Of a stretch of DNA of 64,000 nt, positions 1 to 12,170 are shown piece after piece. Under the pieces are notes generated by a model. It searched no databases, was not told the origin of the DNA, and saw only the letters and a program-made list of their open reading frames with translations. Each line of letters begins with the position of its first letter. The stretch's first letter is position 1. The stretch is from contig OX457037.1 in the NCBI GenBank assembly GCA_949752735.1, positions 18,690,539-18,754,538 on the forward strand, given 5' to 3'. Both the position numbers and the translations under genes were made by a program. Source of the stretch: Lumbricus terrestris (taxonomy: Eukaryota; Annelida; Clitellata; Crassiclitellata; Lumbricidae).

Positions 1-984
1 GAATGGTGAAAATTGATATATGAAGAACGCAAGACAAAAGGCAGCAATTAAGCAGTAGGTGAACTTTCTGCGTTGGCATCTAGTCAGGACTGAGAAGAAA
101 AATACTATTAGATTTAATGCAATAATGAATATCAGACAACCTTGTCATCGTACGAGTACATATTTGTCTACACTCTACAATGGCTGCATAAACAGCTGTT
201 ACTAACTGCCCCATTATTAAAAAAGATCCAAGAACATCTTCTTTAGCTTGGTTGTTGGTGCTTTGTATCGTGTTGGCCTTCCAGACCGTTGTGCTGTGTT
301 TGTAAATGGAGCTGCCACACTGGCGACTGGTTATGACATTAATTTCAGAAATCTTATTTTCTAGAAGATCATAAAAGAAAAACAAGAAGCAGCTGCAATG
401 GAAGAACAAGAGTGCACACTGGCAGGCCTGCTATTACCTCACTGAGAAATCAAAATGTTGCCCATGCAGCAGAGACGGATAAAATGAAAATATGGATCGC
501 ATAGGCTAGCTATTATACTTCTCACTGGAAAATGACAGGAAAAACTCTTGGCAATCCCAAAAATGGCTAGCGACATACAAGAAGGTGACACTCAGGCCAG
601 TTTCGAAGTAATTGAGAAATGGAATCTTCCCCAGATAGCGCTCAATGTCGCTCAGCTCGTACATTAACCATTGCGGAACAATTTATCTTCTTCTGTCCAA
701 ATAACATAAAAAGTGTCAAATGGGTTGACCTCTAAATTTCATTTGTTTTCATTGAAATTTTTTGTGATTATTATAATCACGATCAGGAACAAAACAAGCC
801 TTGTGGAGAACTGAAATCTGCAAGATGAATTTTGTGGACCACTCTAATGCTCACCCATAAGACGCCCCAACGATAAACCCAGAAAAATCACTTTTATAAT
901 GACACATTAGGGAAACTCACGCAATAGCTTTGGACCTGCGCTGAAGAACAACTCAAGTCACTGAGGTCAGGCAGGCACCAACAT
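1..984. other. No recognisable gene
   Basis: AT-rich sequence without coding signal or repeat that I can name. The 109-codon open frame on the minus strand at 80-409 has no motif and no paralogue in the other lectin units. Confidence 0.5.
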
Positions 985-1411
985 TATCTACTCCAAATCA
1001 TTTAGTTTAATGTTCTGTGCAGTTGTGATTCAAACAGAAATTTCAAAACAACATTCACAATGTTCTTGCTAGCACAATTTATTTATTTGATTAAACAATG
1101 ACATTTCCAGCATTTTACTCTGCATTAGGCCTATGTCTACAGTTTATAAGAGCTTCAATAGGCGTAGGCTAGATAAACGACCATTTAAAACGATAATAAA
1201 TCGGTGTAACTGTTTATTTTTTGCTGATCAATGCAAACATAATATAAAAAATTGTATACGTTTGTAAAACGAAGCGTAGGCTAATTATTGGGCTAATTAT
1301 TGTTCAATGAACGAACTTTAATCCTGAATATTCGGATATTCCTGTTGTTCAGTGTATAATATCATAATTAATAATTTATTATTTTTCGTGCAACTGATCC
1401 CACGTGTTCTA
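985..1411 (-). repeat. Duplicated lectin 3' flank of the extra terminal exon
   Basis: Similar to the 3' flanks of genes 1, 2 and 3, sharing the segments catttagtttaatgttc and ggatattcctg. It probably represents old 3' UTR. Confidence 0.6.
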
Positions 1412-1497
1412 CTAAGCCAGTTCGAGGGCCCAGCACTGGCACGGTTAATAGTTTACAGGATGGACTCCCACTCTTGCTCTTGGTGTTGGATCCTTTT
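1412..1497 (-). pseudogene. Extra lectin terminal exon with premature stop
   Basis: 86 bp, acceptor ttgcttacag, begins AA like the other exon 4 copies. The frame reads KDPTPRARVGVHP, then an in-frame TAA (plus-strand 1445-1447) where the paralogues encode a variable loop. It continues with QCWALELA and TAG. The intact 3' half with QCW shows homology to exon 4. No exon 2 or 3 partner lies between it and gene 1 exon 4, so it is either a partial-duplication remnant or an unused alternative last exon of gene 1. Confidence 0.72.
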
Positions 1498-1547
1498 CTG
1501 TAAGCAATAAATAAACAAGTAGTGTAGCAGTAGTATTAGTATTAATG

Positions 1548-1609
1548 CTATTATTATCTTTATTATTATTATTATTATTATTATTATCATTATTATTATT
1601 ATTATTATC

Positions 1610-1640
<31 letters not shown>

Positions 1641-1664
1641 ATTATTACTATTATTATTATTATT
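1548..1664. repeat. (ATT)n microsatellite
   Basis: Interrupted TTA/ATT triplets. The 72-codon open frame starting in it is only poly-Leu/Ile from the repeat. Confidence 0.95.
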
Positions 1665-1800
1665 TGCCCTGAGGTACTTCATTCCCCCAGGGATTTAGGG
1701 GCTATTATTATTTCAAGAATGTATGTCTGGTGGGTCAGACCTCGTCTTCAGGGTATGAAGTAAAAGTACCGGTACCTTTGAATGCGACCAGGTTGTGGCG

Positions 1801-2320
1801 TATTATTATTATTCTTTTTCTTCTTCTTCTACTTCGTTGTAATCTTTACGTTCTACTTCTGTAAAAGTTCTTCTTTATATAAACAAATTTACATAGGTAA
1901 CATTCTCTGCAGTTGTGAGTAAAACAGAAAATATTTCAGAGGAGCATTCTCAATGATCTTGCAAGCATAATTCTATCATTTAATTAAGCAATGAATTTTC
2001 CATTATTTTACTTTGCGTACATGTCCAAAGTTTTCGGCTGCTTTGTTACACAGGCCACCAGTAAAATTAGAATTAATCTGTGTTACAGTACTATATGAAA
2101 ACTAAGCTTATTAACCCAAGTAAATATTAGCCTATACGAAGCGTGTATGTATTGTAAATGAATGATAAGTCTAGTTGTTGAATCGACGAACTTAAATTCA
2201 GGATATTCCTGATGTTCTGTGCATAATAATAATTATTATTCTTTGTACTAGTCACGATGCTATAATTATAGCCTAATGCTTAATTTCCACATCAAAGCAT
2301 GACTGTGTAGTGTGTACCTC
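1801..2320 (-). repeat. Lectin gene 1 3' flank with pyrimidine tract
   Basis: Bases 1801-1860 are TTC-rich; 1862-2320 match the post-stop segments of genes 2 and 3, including gaacttaaattcaggatattcctgat-type sequence. Likely 3' UTR. No convincing AATAAA at a fixed position, so the poly(A) site is not called. Confidence 0.6.
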
Positions 2321-2400
2321 TTAAGCCGGCTCGTAAGTCCAACACTGATTCTCTCTACCGTGCGCACGATGGGCATACACTCTCGCTCTCGCTTTTGGTT
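2321..2400 (-). CDS. Lectin gene 1, exon 4 (third QxW repeat and stop)
   Basis: 80 bp, acceptor tgtttacag. Two bases complete the split codon, then PKARARVYAH leads to ENQCWTYEPA and TAA. The position of QxW and the stop match exon 4 of genes 2 and 3. The gene 2 exon is 9 bp longer and the gene 3 exon 3 bp longer, all in frame. Confidence 0.8.
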
Positions 2401-5400
2401 CTGTAAACAATGAATAAGCAAGTAGTAAGCTTACATGCAGCCTATGTAGTAGTAGAAAGTGCTAGTAACATGATGAAGAAAACGTTTTTAACAAGAATGC
2501 TATATAGCCTAATGCTTAATTTCCTCTAAACCAATGTGTGGCTTGCAGTTGGATAAATAAATTGTAATTGTAATTGCAATTGAAAACTTATATAGTGCCG
2601 CTCACAGATTCAGTAGCGCTCCCAACCCAAAGTTAGCACTGCCGCTAACGAATAGTATAGTCTTCAGGCGCCTCCTAAACCGAGAGAGAGAGAGAGAGAC
2701 TGAGAAGCTCGAGACGTTGTTTATGTGGAAGACGGTTCCAGCAGATAAAGAATTTAAAGAATTCACTTACTTACTTACTTATATTTTAGGTACAGTTGGA
2801 TACAAGCAGTAATTATGTCGTTTTGGCCTCTCAATAAATTTTAGGTCACTGCTCTCCTTGTTAAGCCGTATCGACATATCTAACATGTCCGTAGGTTGAG
2901 GTCAATTCTGTGGGAAGTGGTCTAGTTGCCGCAGAGTATTAGTGCACTAGTTGGTTAAAACTGTCGGGTTAGGTATTTTAAGAAAATTTGGCCGGAAACT
3001 TCGGACAACTTTAAAACTTCGTAAACTTAAGCCCCATGGCATGTTTACCATTCTTGTAGGCTCGACATATCGTTTCAGTTTAAGTCTCTGACAACTTTGA
3101 CAATTGACTTTTTTTAAAGTACGATTTCAGTCTCAGCATGGATTTCAACAGGGTCATTCTACCTAGGCCTACATGCACCTTCTAAGCGTACAAGACAAAA
3201 ATCTCTAATGCAATTGAAAATAATGAATACTCTCTTGGTACCTTCCATGATGCAGCTAAAACATTTGATTCCATGAATCATTATATTTTGATAAAAAAAA
3301 CTGTATAACTATGGAATTAGAAAGATACATTTACAATGGTTTGTTAGATATCTTGAAAACCTTTTTCAAATGATTTCTGTTAATAATTGTAATTCTGATC
3401 TACAATAATTTCTCACGGTGTCCTTCAAGGATCTAATCTTGGACCTCTTGTATTTCTAATATATATTAACGATTTACTTAATGTGTCGCCTTCTATGTAT
3501 TTTGTGCTATTTGCTGATGATTGTAACTTATTTCATTTTGACAAAATTAATCTATTGATACCCAATTCAAAACTGTTAATTCTGAGCTTCACCGAGTCGT
3601 TGATTGGTTTCGATCAAATAAACTTACTCTAAATTTGGATAAAACCAACTACATCCTCATCAGATTTCATATGAACATATCCCAATGAACTTCCTATTCT
3701 ACTTATTGAAGGGACTCCTATCACCCAAGTAGCATCCACAAACTTTTTGGGCGTATACATTGACCAGAATCTAAATTTGAAGGAGCATATCAATGATATC
3801 TCTAGCAAAATTGCTAAGACTGCTGGAGTGTTGATGTGCTATTTCGCTCATCTAAACTGATTCTTATCTCAATCCGTTCTATGCTATACTATTCTCTTAT
3901 TTATCTTTATTTAACCTAGTGTAATTTAATTTAGACGTCTACTTGCAACCCTAATTTTGTCAGACTAGTCAACCTTCAAAAATATGCAATGCTATTTATA
4001 CCGCTAACATTCATTGCCGAGTCCGCACCGCTCTGGACTTCAAGGAATTTGGATGATTAAAAATCGATCAAATTAGGCTCTTTTAAATAGATAGCTTATG
4101 TAGGCTACCGCTATAACCATGGTCTTTTACCACTTGTATTTAATGATTTCTTTAACCTTACTTCTGATTGCCACTCTTATTCAACTAGAAATTACTGTTT
4201 ATGAGTTATGACCTTCCCTATGCACATACTAACACTAGTCTTGTCTATTTTCTATACAATGTACTGGATCCAAATGTTGGAACTCTCTCCCTACATATCT
4301 TCATTCCCAACCTAACACTAGATTTTTTAAGCATAAACTTCGCCTTTATCTACTTAAAACACATCCTGATATTTAATAGTTATGGTTTCTGTTCATTGGT
4401 TTCGCGAAGCCCTTAGTTAAGTCCTTAGTTAAGTCAGTAGTTAAGAGTTGTTTTTCTCGTTAGGCCTATATGCCTACTCTATTTGTCGATTGCTAATTAA
4501 TATAGTGTTTTCTTTATCCGTAATGATCTCTATATTGCAACAATTGAATGTGCTGCCATGCTTTTTAAAAATATTTTACATGAATATTATTATGGGTTGC
4601 CCTATTAGCGGGATTGTCCATCCCTTCTGGGTCTCCCCTTCTTAACCAACATTTTATTATGCTTAAGTATTGTTCACTGCCATAATTGCATTATGTTTGT
4701 TTGTTGTTTTGGTTCACGAAAAAAAAGATTTCACTCATTTGACGAACATTTTGTTAACCCTCATCCGAACAAGAAAAAATCCAACTTAATTTAAACGAAG
4801 GGTGTCTAAAAATGCTGATATAAATATTAAATAGCCTGGATTTCTGGGGGTTTTTCAAGAAGGAAATCTGGGTTTATTTCTGAAACCTCAGCGGCAACAC
4901 TGAGTGAGTCAATAAGGCCTTAGAAGCAGCGTTGCCACTCCTTGGGTTTTTCACAAGATCTTGGGTTTTTCGATACGAACTTAGGAATTGGTTTTTTTCG
5001 GTAGGAACTTGGTTTTTTTGTTTTCGACGAAAAAATCGGAAAATTGTGTACATTTTCGAGAAATTGTGTACATTTTCGGGAAATTTTTGAAATTTTTTAC
5101 GATTCGTGCCCGGATGACTAAAAAAGCCAAAATTTCGGACGGCAAATTGTGAACATTTTTGAAAGATTTGACATTTTCGAACGGGAAATTCAGAAATTTC
5201 TGGACATTTTCGAAAGATTTGAGACTTTCGGACGGGAAATTTAGAAAATTCCGAACATTTTCGAAAGATTTGCTAAACTTGGGTTTTCTTGGGTTTTTTC
5301 GGCCCTCCAACTTGGGTTTTTTAATTTTTAGAGTGGCAACGCTGCTTAGAAGTGCAACCGCATTTGGACGATTGACCGAGTTTCATGATTTTCATCCTTC

Positions 5401-8400
5401 TAATTAATTTCGTAGGCTATCTTCTATTATTTGTCCCATCATCATCAATTCACACTTTTTCGGTTGGATGATGGCGCTAATTTCAGTGATCATTTTTTTG
5501 TGGTCTCCACGACATCCTACAGGAAAAAGTTGCGAAGCTTGATTTCTTTATAAATCCAGGTCAGCTCTTGGTAGCTCCGACAAAGATTGAATTTATTCCT
5601 TCCTTTATAAGTTGTAAATGTGTAGCGGGTATAGGGTAGTTTTAACAGGGGCATCATGGGCGTAACTTTCCCCGTAAAAGTGGTGGTGACTATTTCTTGG
5701 CACACACAACTTTTCAGTTCAATTCTTTCCTCGGCTTCCTGTACCCAAGCGGTTCTCAAACCTAATTTTTGTTTCCCCAAGTAGGTCTATTATAGTCATA
5801 TTAATAAGCAAAATTTAAAATATATGCATAGTTTTAGTCATGCAATCATGTTAACAAAAAGGCAAAATTGGTCTATTTTACCCCTGTAAGAAAGAGCCGA
5901 ACTAAGCTTAGCCTATGTAGCGTTGTTATGCTGTGGGCTTGTTTTTACTAGCGCAGATTTAAAATATCTGGTTTAATATTAAATTTTGGCAAATTTAAAC
6001 GCAAATTTAGGCTATATTTGTCTTTGACAGGAAGAAGTTTTTAAAACCAGTTCACACAGATATGACGTGCTGAGAGGAATCGAGTGTTTTGAAGCTCGAC
6101 AAGAAATTAATCGTTAGGCCAATTTTATTTAGCTCTCCTCTATTTTGAGCTCTTGGATATAGGCCTACGCTGAGAATTTCTGGCTCACAATTAAACACTA
6201 TTTGTTTCAAAATTTTAATAATATGCCTAGCAACAAAATATTTCGCATGCACTAGGTATGTGTATTGTGTAGTATATGAGTCTAATTGTATGTTGTGAAA
6301 GAAATAAAATAATGATGATGCTGTTAAATGTTGCAACGTTAAAAATCTGCTAATCAAAGAAAGATGGACACAAAGTCCATAAACACAAAGAAAATTTATA
6401 TTTCCGGAATTTTTTGCCTACCCTTAACCGGCGCCTGGCGTACCCACAGTTTGAGAACCTCTGCGCTGTACCCCTTCCCAAGATAAAAATTTAGTATGAA
6501 CTCTGGCAACTCTCTTCTCCATTCTCACTCTTTACCCTTTCGTCTCTCTCGCTGTTGAACTGCACGATCTTTCCACTCACGGATAACTTAATCAATTTTT
6601 AAAAAAAGCTCTTTCACAAATTTTTCCAGATTCTTCGTATTCAATTCTTGGTGACTCTTCCCTAAAGTGTAACACAAATTTTTTGGGGAGGGAGGTATGG
6701 AGGTCCTTCAATGTTATTTTGATAATAACAGCAACGGTTTGAGAAGGTTTTGTGAGGCTGTTGGTATGCCATGCACTACATCGGAGCCATATAACGACTT
6801 GTGGGAGCAGGGCCAATCCGGCCATGCCTCCCCCATGCAGAAATTTCTTTACTTTTGGCGAGCTATTCTGGCTCGAAAAGTTGGCGTGGCTCCCACCCAT
6901 GAGTAATTCCCTAGGCCCTCCCCACACACACGATGTCCGCACGTAAGGACCGTAATGGTATCTTTTTCTTGGGAAATGGAGAGAAATGACTAAAAAGGTC
7001 ATCAGATTTTTTGACGACCAAGACGAACATTTTTCCCTGCCACAAGATCGAATATTTTGGTCCCTTCGAAAATTCCTGTATCCGCCCTTGTATGGGAGAG
7101 AATTGCTTCACGTTCTTCCCCTAATTTAAAGTGGTAGGAGTTCCTTCCCTTCCCTCTACATGATTTAAACCATGCATGACTGTGGACAATGAACACGCTG
7201 TGGAGTGTGGACAGTGTAGGCCTCTAGGCTATCAGCATTGGCGTCGTTGTGGTGTTACACATGAGTGGCCTTTATTATGCTAGACAGCCAACTGCTCTCC
7301 TTGTCGGACCAAAAAGTGGTGGTGACTGTCACCACTAAGTGGTGGTGACTGTCACCACTAAGTGGTGGTGACTGTACACCACCGTCACAATAGAACGTTA
7401 CGCCTATGGTTTTCATAAACATTTAAAGCTGATATCATGCTAAACACAACAAGATACTAATTTTGTAATACATAAAAGACTAAACTTAAATTTTCTGCAT
7501 AATTATAGGCTATCTTAAAATGACAATGTAGAATAGTTTAGAATGCTGGCTACTTAGAATACCAATTCCGACACAAACTAATTAGCTGATTATGGTTTAT
7601 TCTCGCTTGCGTACGTTCCATGTCAAGAACCATGTCCCTGTCGGTGAGGTTGACGATCATTTTCCCATCACGTTGCCACTGTTGGCTGATCTTGCCCGCC
7701 TCGTATGGGTTGATAACAAGTCGATTATCTGATTAAGGATTCAATAGAAACTGATTACTATACGCTAGTTTTTTGGTGAAATAAATAGTAGGGTGGAGTG
7801 AAAAAATGAACTTGACATTTCAGAATCAGCAGGGACCGGGTGTGCAAAGTTGTGCACTGTGCACAGTAGCCTGGGTGTAAAATATTATTGGAATGGGTCG
7901 ACTTTTTCAGGTGGCCCAACGCCCCCGAAATTATGCGAAATGTTTCAATTTCGCATTTTCGCTTTAATTTTGTTTATTTTGACAATGTTTTGTTTTTCCT
8001 TACAGTGATTTTATTATAGTGATATCTTTAGCTGGCACTATAAATATAGTGAAGTGATAGCTCCAAGAATCAGGGGAGCAACCAGAACATTTTCTTGAGG
8101 GGTGCTCACCGCTCAGAATTATTATTGTAAGCGCCGAAGTCACGAAGCCAATTCCAACTATGGGGTCTGGGGGAGAGTCGTAAGATCCCCAACGGGGTCT
8201 AGGGCAGTGGTTCTCAAAGTGGTGGTCCGCGGACCGGCGCCGGTCCGCGGAGACCTGATCACCGGTCCGCGAAGAAGTCTAAAAGTGAAAATAAATTATA
8301 CATATTAATTTTTATATCTTTCAAATTGTGAAATTATTTGAATTGTTATTCAAAATTTATTCAAGCTTCTTCCTCGAATTTTAAAAATACATAACCATTG

Positions 8401-11400
8401 CCTTATTTTAACTTGCCAACTGGCTTTTTAAACAATGTGCATTTTTAAAAATAATTTTCTACGTCTTTTACTGCAGTCAGTTTTGTTTTATTTTAGTTCT
8501 GTTGATCCTTTGGTGTGCGATAGTCAAGTAAACGCTGGATGTAGGTCTTTTAATTTTATAACATGATATAAAATTCTAAATATAAGAAACTGTGCTTGTG
8601 TGATTTAGAAAAATTGCAAAATGTAAACAAGCCTGTCTGGGCATTTTTTATTTTTCTAAATTTAAGAACAGTGCTAGAGCGTGGCCGCTCAGACACTCTG
8701 ACTCTGAGGGCAAAAAATGATAACTCTGAATTGGTTTCCTATATGCGAACATCCACGCTAAAAAGGAATCGACCATTCACACGAAAATATTATGATGCAC
8801 TATATTTTAAAATGTTAAAATTTGGTGATATTCTGATTTCTATGTTTTATTTCGGGCAGGTGTTTCTATCATTAGCGCAAAAATCCTAGTAATGTGTCAT
8901 TATCTATTTTTGCAGATCCTCTTATAGGCCAACATTAACAAACTTCTAATCTTGTTTGTAACTTCGAGTTCAAAATTTTAAAATGCAATTGAATAACCCT
9001 GTAATAGTCTTTTTTATAATATAGTTCGTTTTTGTTTGCGCATGCCATTAAAGTTGGTGGTCCGCGAGTTTCCAACAAACTTATTGCCGGTCCGTGGCCT
9101 ACGTAAGTTTGAGAACCACTGGTCTAGGGCGCAGCCCCAGAAACAAAAGCATTTTTACTTTTGACATCAGCTAGAGCACGTTTCAGGCTCTTGTTTGCCA
9201 GTTGTATTTAAGAGCGATAAAGTCATGAATCGTCTGGAAAACATGGCTTAAGACTTCAAAAATGTCTTTTCCCATTTGTTTAGATAAGACAAAGGGTCCT
9301 AGGCCTACAGATCACGAGTGGCAGAATTACTAACGAATGTTTAGTCTAGCCCCTCTCCCAATAACCAATGTTTTATCTAGTCCCTCCCTGGTATCAAGGT
9401 TGCTGGGGAAAAGCGAGCATCCGACGGAAAATTTCCGAAGCACGTGGCTCCGAGAGAGCATAGGCTTTGGGAGGGGATGTGCCCTACCATCAGAAATTTT
9501 TTAATTTCCATACTGCAATGGCAGCATTCTAAGCTGTCATCTTCTAATGCAAAATTGCTATGCAATTTCAGTGTCGATAAGAGTGATCTAATTGTTATGA
9601 TACCATTTTAAGGTGTCAACTTAGGAAAATAACTCTATAACTTCTGTGCTGAAAAAAGACTGATTTCAGATTTCAGCATACGCCTATCAGGGGAATATGT
9701 TTGTGCAGCTGATGTGCCTCCTCCCAAACATAGAACTTTTTATTTCCACAATGCAGTGGCATCATTTTAGACTGTCATTTTCATGAAATTTATCATGATT
9801 TCATTGCTGAAAGACATGGTGTAAGATTTCAATGCCCCTCCCCATTGTTTAGTTTGTTTAAATTTCCATACTGTAGGCCTAGTGGTAGGCATTTAAGCTG
9901 TCTTAGGCCTATTAATAAAATAGCTCATTTTCGAAGCTGATAGTCATAGATTTTAATTTAAAATTTCAGAGTGTTGCCTCACAATTACTTTAAAAAACTT
10001 TAGATTTTCACCGTGCACCGTGACTTTTAAAGGTGCCATTTCAACAAAATAACTCATGATTTTAGCGCTCAGAGACGTGATATTTAAAATTTTAATAAAT
10101 GTCACTTCCCATCGTTTGATAATTTTTTAATTTACACACCCTGTAATGGCAACATTTTGGGATGTCGTCTTAACAAAATTGTTCATTATGGATAAAAGTG
10201 GATAACACTGCAGAAATTTATAATATTTATGAAATACTTATGACATATTGTCATATCGTCGGCATCTCTGTCCCCTCACCATAAACTATGGGCCCGCTGA
10301 TGTATGGCTCCGAGTGCTAAATTGCCTGCGGAGAGAGGACGAAAGGAGAATCCTGGTGGCCGAAATGATTTGGTTGAGAAGAATAGCAGAGAGAACCAGA
10401 AGCGATAGGATCCGCAACGGGGTGACACGGAAAGAGCTGGGACAGTAGGAAACATTGATACATAAGATCAGAAAAAGAAGACTGGCGTGATTTGGACATG
10501 CGACGAGAATGGAGGAAAAGAGATAATTACCAGTGCGAGCATTGCCATGTGTGGGGAAAACGAAGCCGGTGACAACAGGCGAAGACATGGATGGAAAACA
10601 TACGACAATATCTTGCAGAAATGGATATGGACATGAGAACAGCCGTGGTTACCACCAGTGAGAGAAAGAATTGGAGGAGTCGAGTACATGCAGGCCTCAT
10701 CGTCAGCATACGCCTGATGAACGAGAGAAGAATTCGAGAAAAAAGTGTCGTTTAATGCTTCTAATCAAACCTACATCAATTGCAGGGCCTCTATTACTCA
10801 ACGTGTTTCTTAAAAATTATATTTGAAATAGTTTGATCTGTTCCTATGTGCGACGTTACAGCATATTGCAGACGATTAAATACATTAAGGAGAATCTCGA
10901 GTTAAATTTGGTTTTAATGAGATCGGTTTTGTGAATTGAAGTACCCGTAAAACTTTGACTTTGGCCCGCGGGGTGACTTTGGCCCAAATTGAAAAATTAA
11001 TTTGCACACCTCCGGGCTGATGGTGACTTTGGCCCACCCCAAAAGTTAAAAAATAAAGGTTCATCTGTTATCACACAATTTTTTTATTGTACATTTCTAT
11101 TCTCTAACCCTATGCACTGCTAATGAAATTGCTAGATCAGCCATATTCAGTCACATTATCGTTTTAATATAAAAACAAGTTGAAAATGGGCCAAAGTGAC
11201 CCCGTTCTACGGCACCTGAAGACATAATTACTGAAGGCACGATATTATCTTTACCCTGGTAGCCTGGCACTATTAGCCTAATTATAATTATACACAAATT
11301 TTGCACCTCTGCCAATAACGGATTCCTCAGAAAATATTTTGTCTATAGCTTTCACTCCACCCTAATAAATAAGCCCATGTGAATACTCAATACAGATTGA

Positions 11401-12088
11401 TATTATTGTAACTTCTCCTTGTAGTCAACTGACGTCTAGAGATCAAGTGTTCTGAGTTATTACGATTTATCTAGGCTACATATAAGTATAAAGAAATATC
11501 GTGACATGATTATTTATAGTGTCTTCCATGTTAACCCCTAACCATGTCTCTGAGAGGGCCAGTACAGAGACCAATGATTGTCTCGTATTTCAACTAGTTT
11601 GTACTTCATACTTCTGCAGTTGATGCACATGACCGAGAAACTAAACTCAGAAAAGTCAGACTTAGATATCGTAGTCCAGGCTCCAGAGTGGGAGTATGGG
11701 CTATTCCAAGTAGGACTAATAATATTATTAGCAAAATGATTTTGATCATTGTCAATATCCAGACTGAAATTGAGCAAAGAACGGTCATCGTGCTAAGTTT
11801 GCGTTATAAAAAAGGCGATGTAACAGTCTCAATGGCTATGTTATAACATCAACTTTAAAAGGAATTATTCTCTACATAATTTGCCATTCAGTGGCTCCAG
11901 AACTTGAGTAAAGCCACTCTTCAACAGCAAATGTTGTTGCTTGTGCTACTGCTCCTTCTACTATCGCTGCAACAACTACTATTATCATAACTGTTGCTAC
12001 CACTAGTACTTCCACTACTAATATTACGCCTGATACTGCTACTGCTATTGCAATCTCATTTGCAACTAATGTACATATAACTACTACT

Positions 12089-12170
<82 letters not shown>

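Larger units (their letters stand above)
7789..11364. mobile_element. 3.6-kb hAT-like element, TAGGGTGG family, copy I
   Basis: Ends TAGGGTGGAGTGAA and TTCACTCCACCCTA are inverted. Flanks ataaatag (7781-7788) and ataaataa (11365-11372) form an 8-bp target duplication with one mismatch. Gene 2 intron 2 has the corresponding unfilled site near 40085. Inside are a nested 917-bp hAT MITE, a ~120-bp-period minisatellite and a LINE fragment. No transposase frame seen. Confidence 0.75.

Noticed and set aside
5517..5780. Minus-strand frame ending TWIYKEIKLRNFFL as the last lectin exon
   Set aside because: The block is duplicated in all genes but has no QxW and carries stops. The true terminal exon with QxW was found further downstream.
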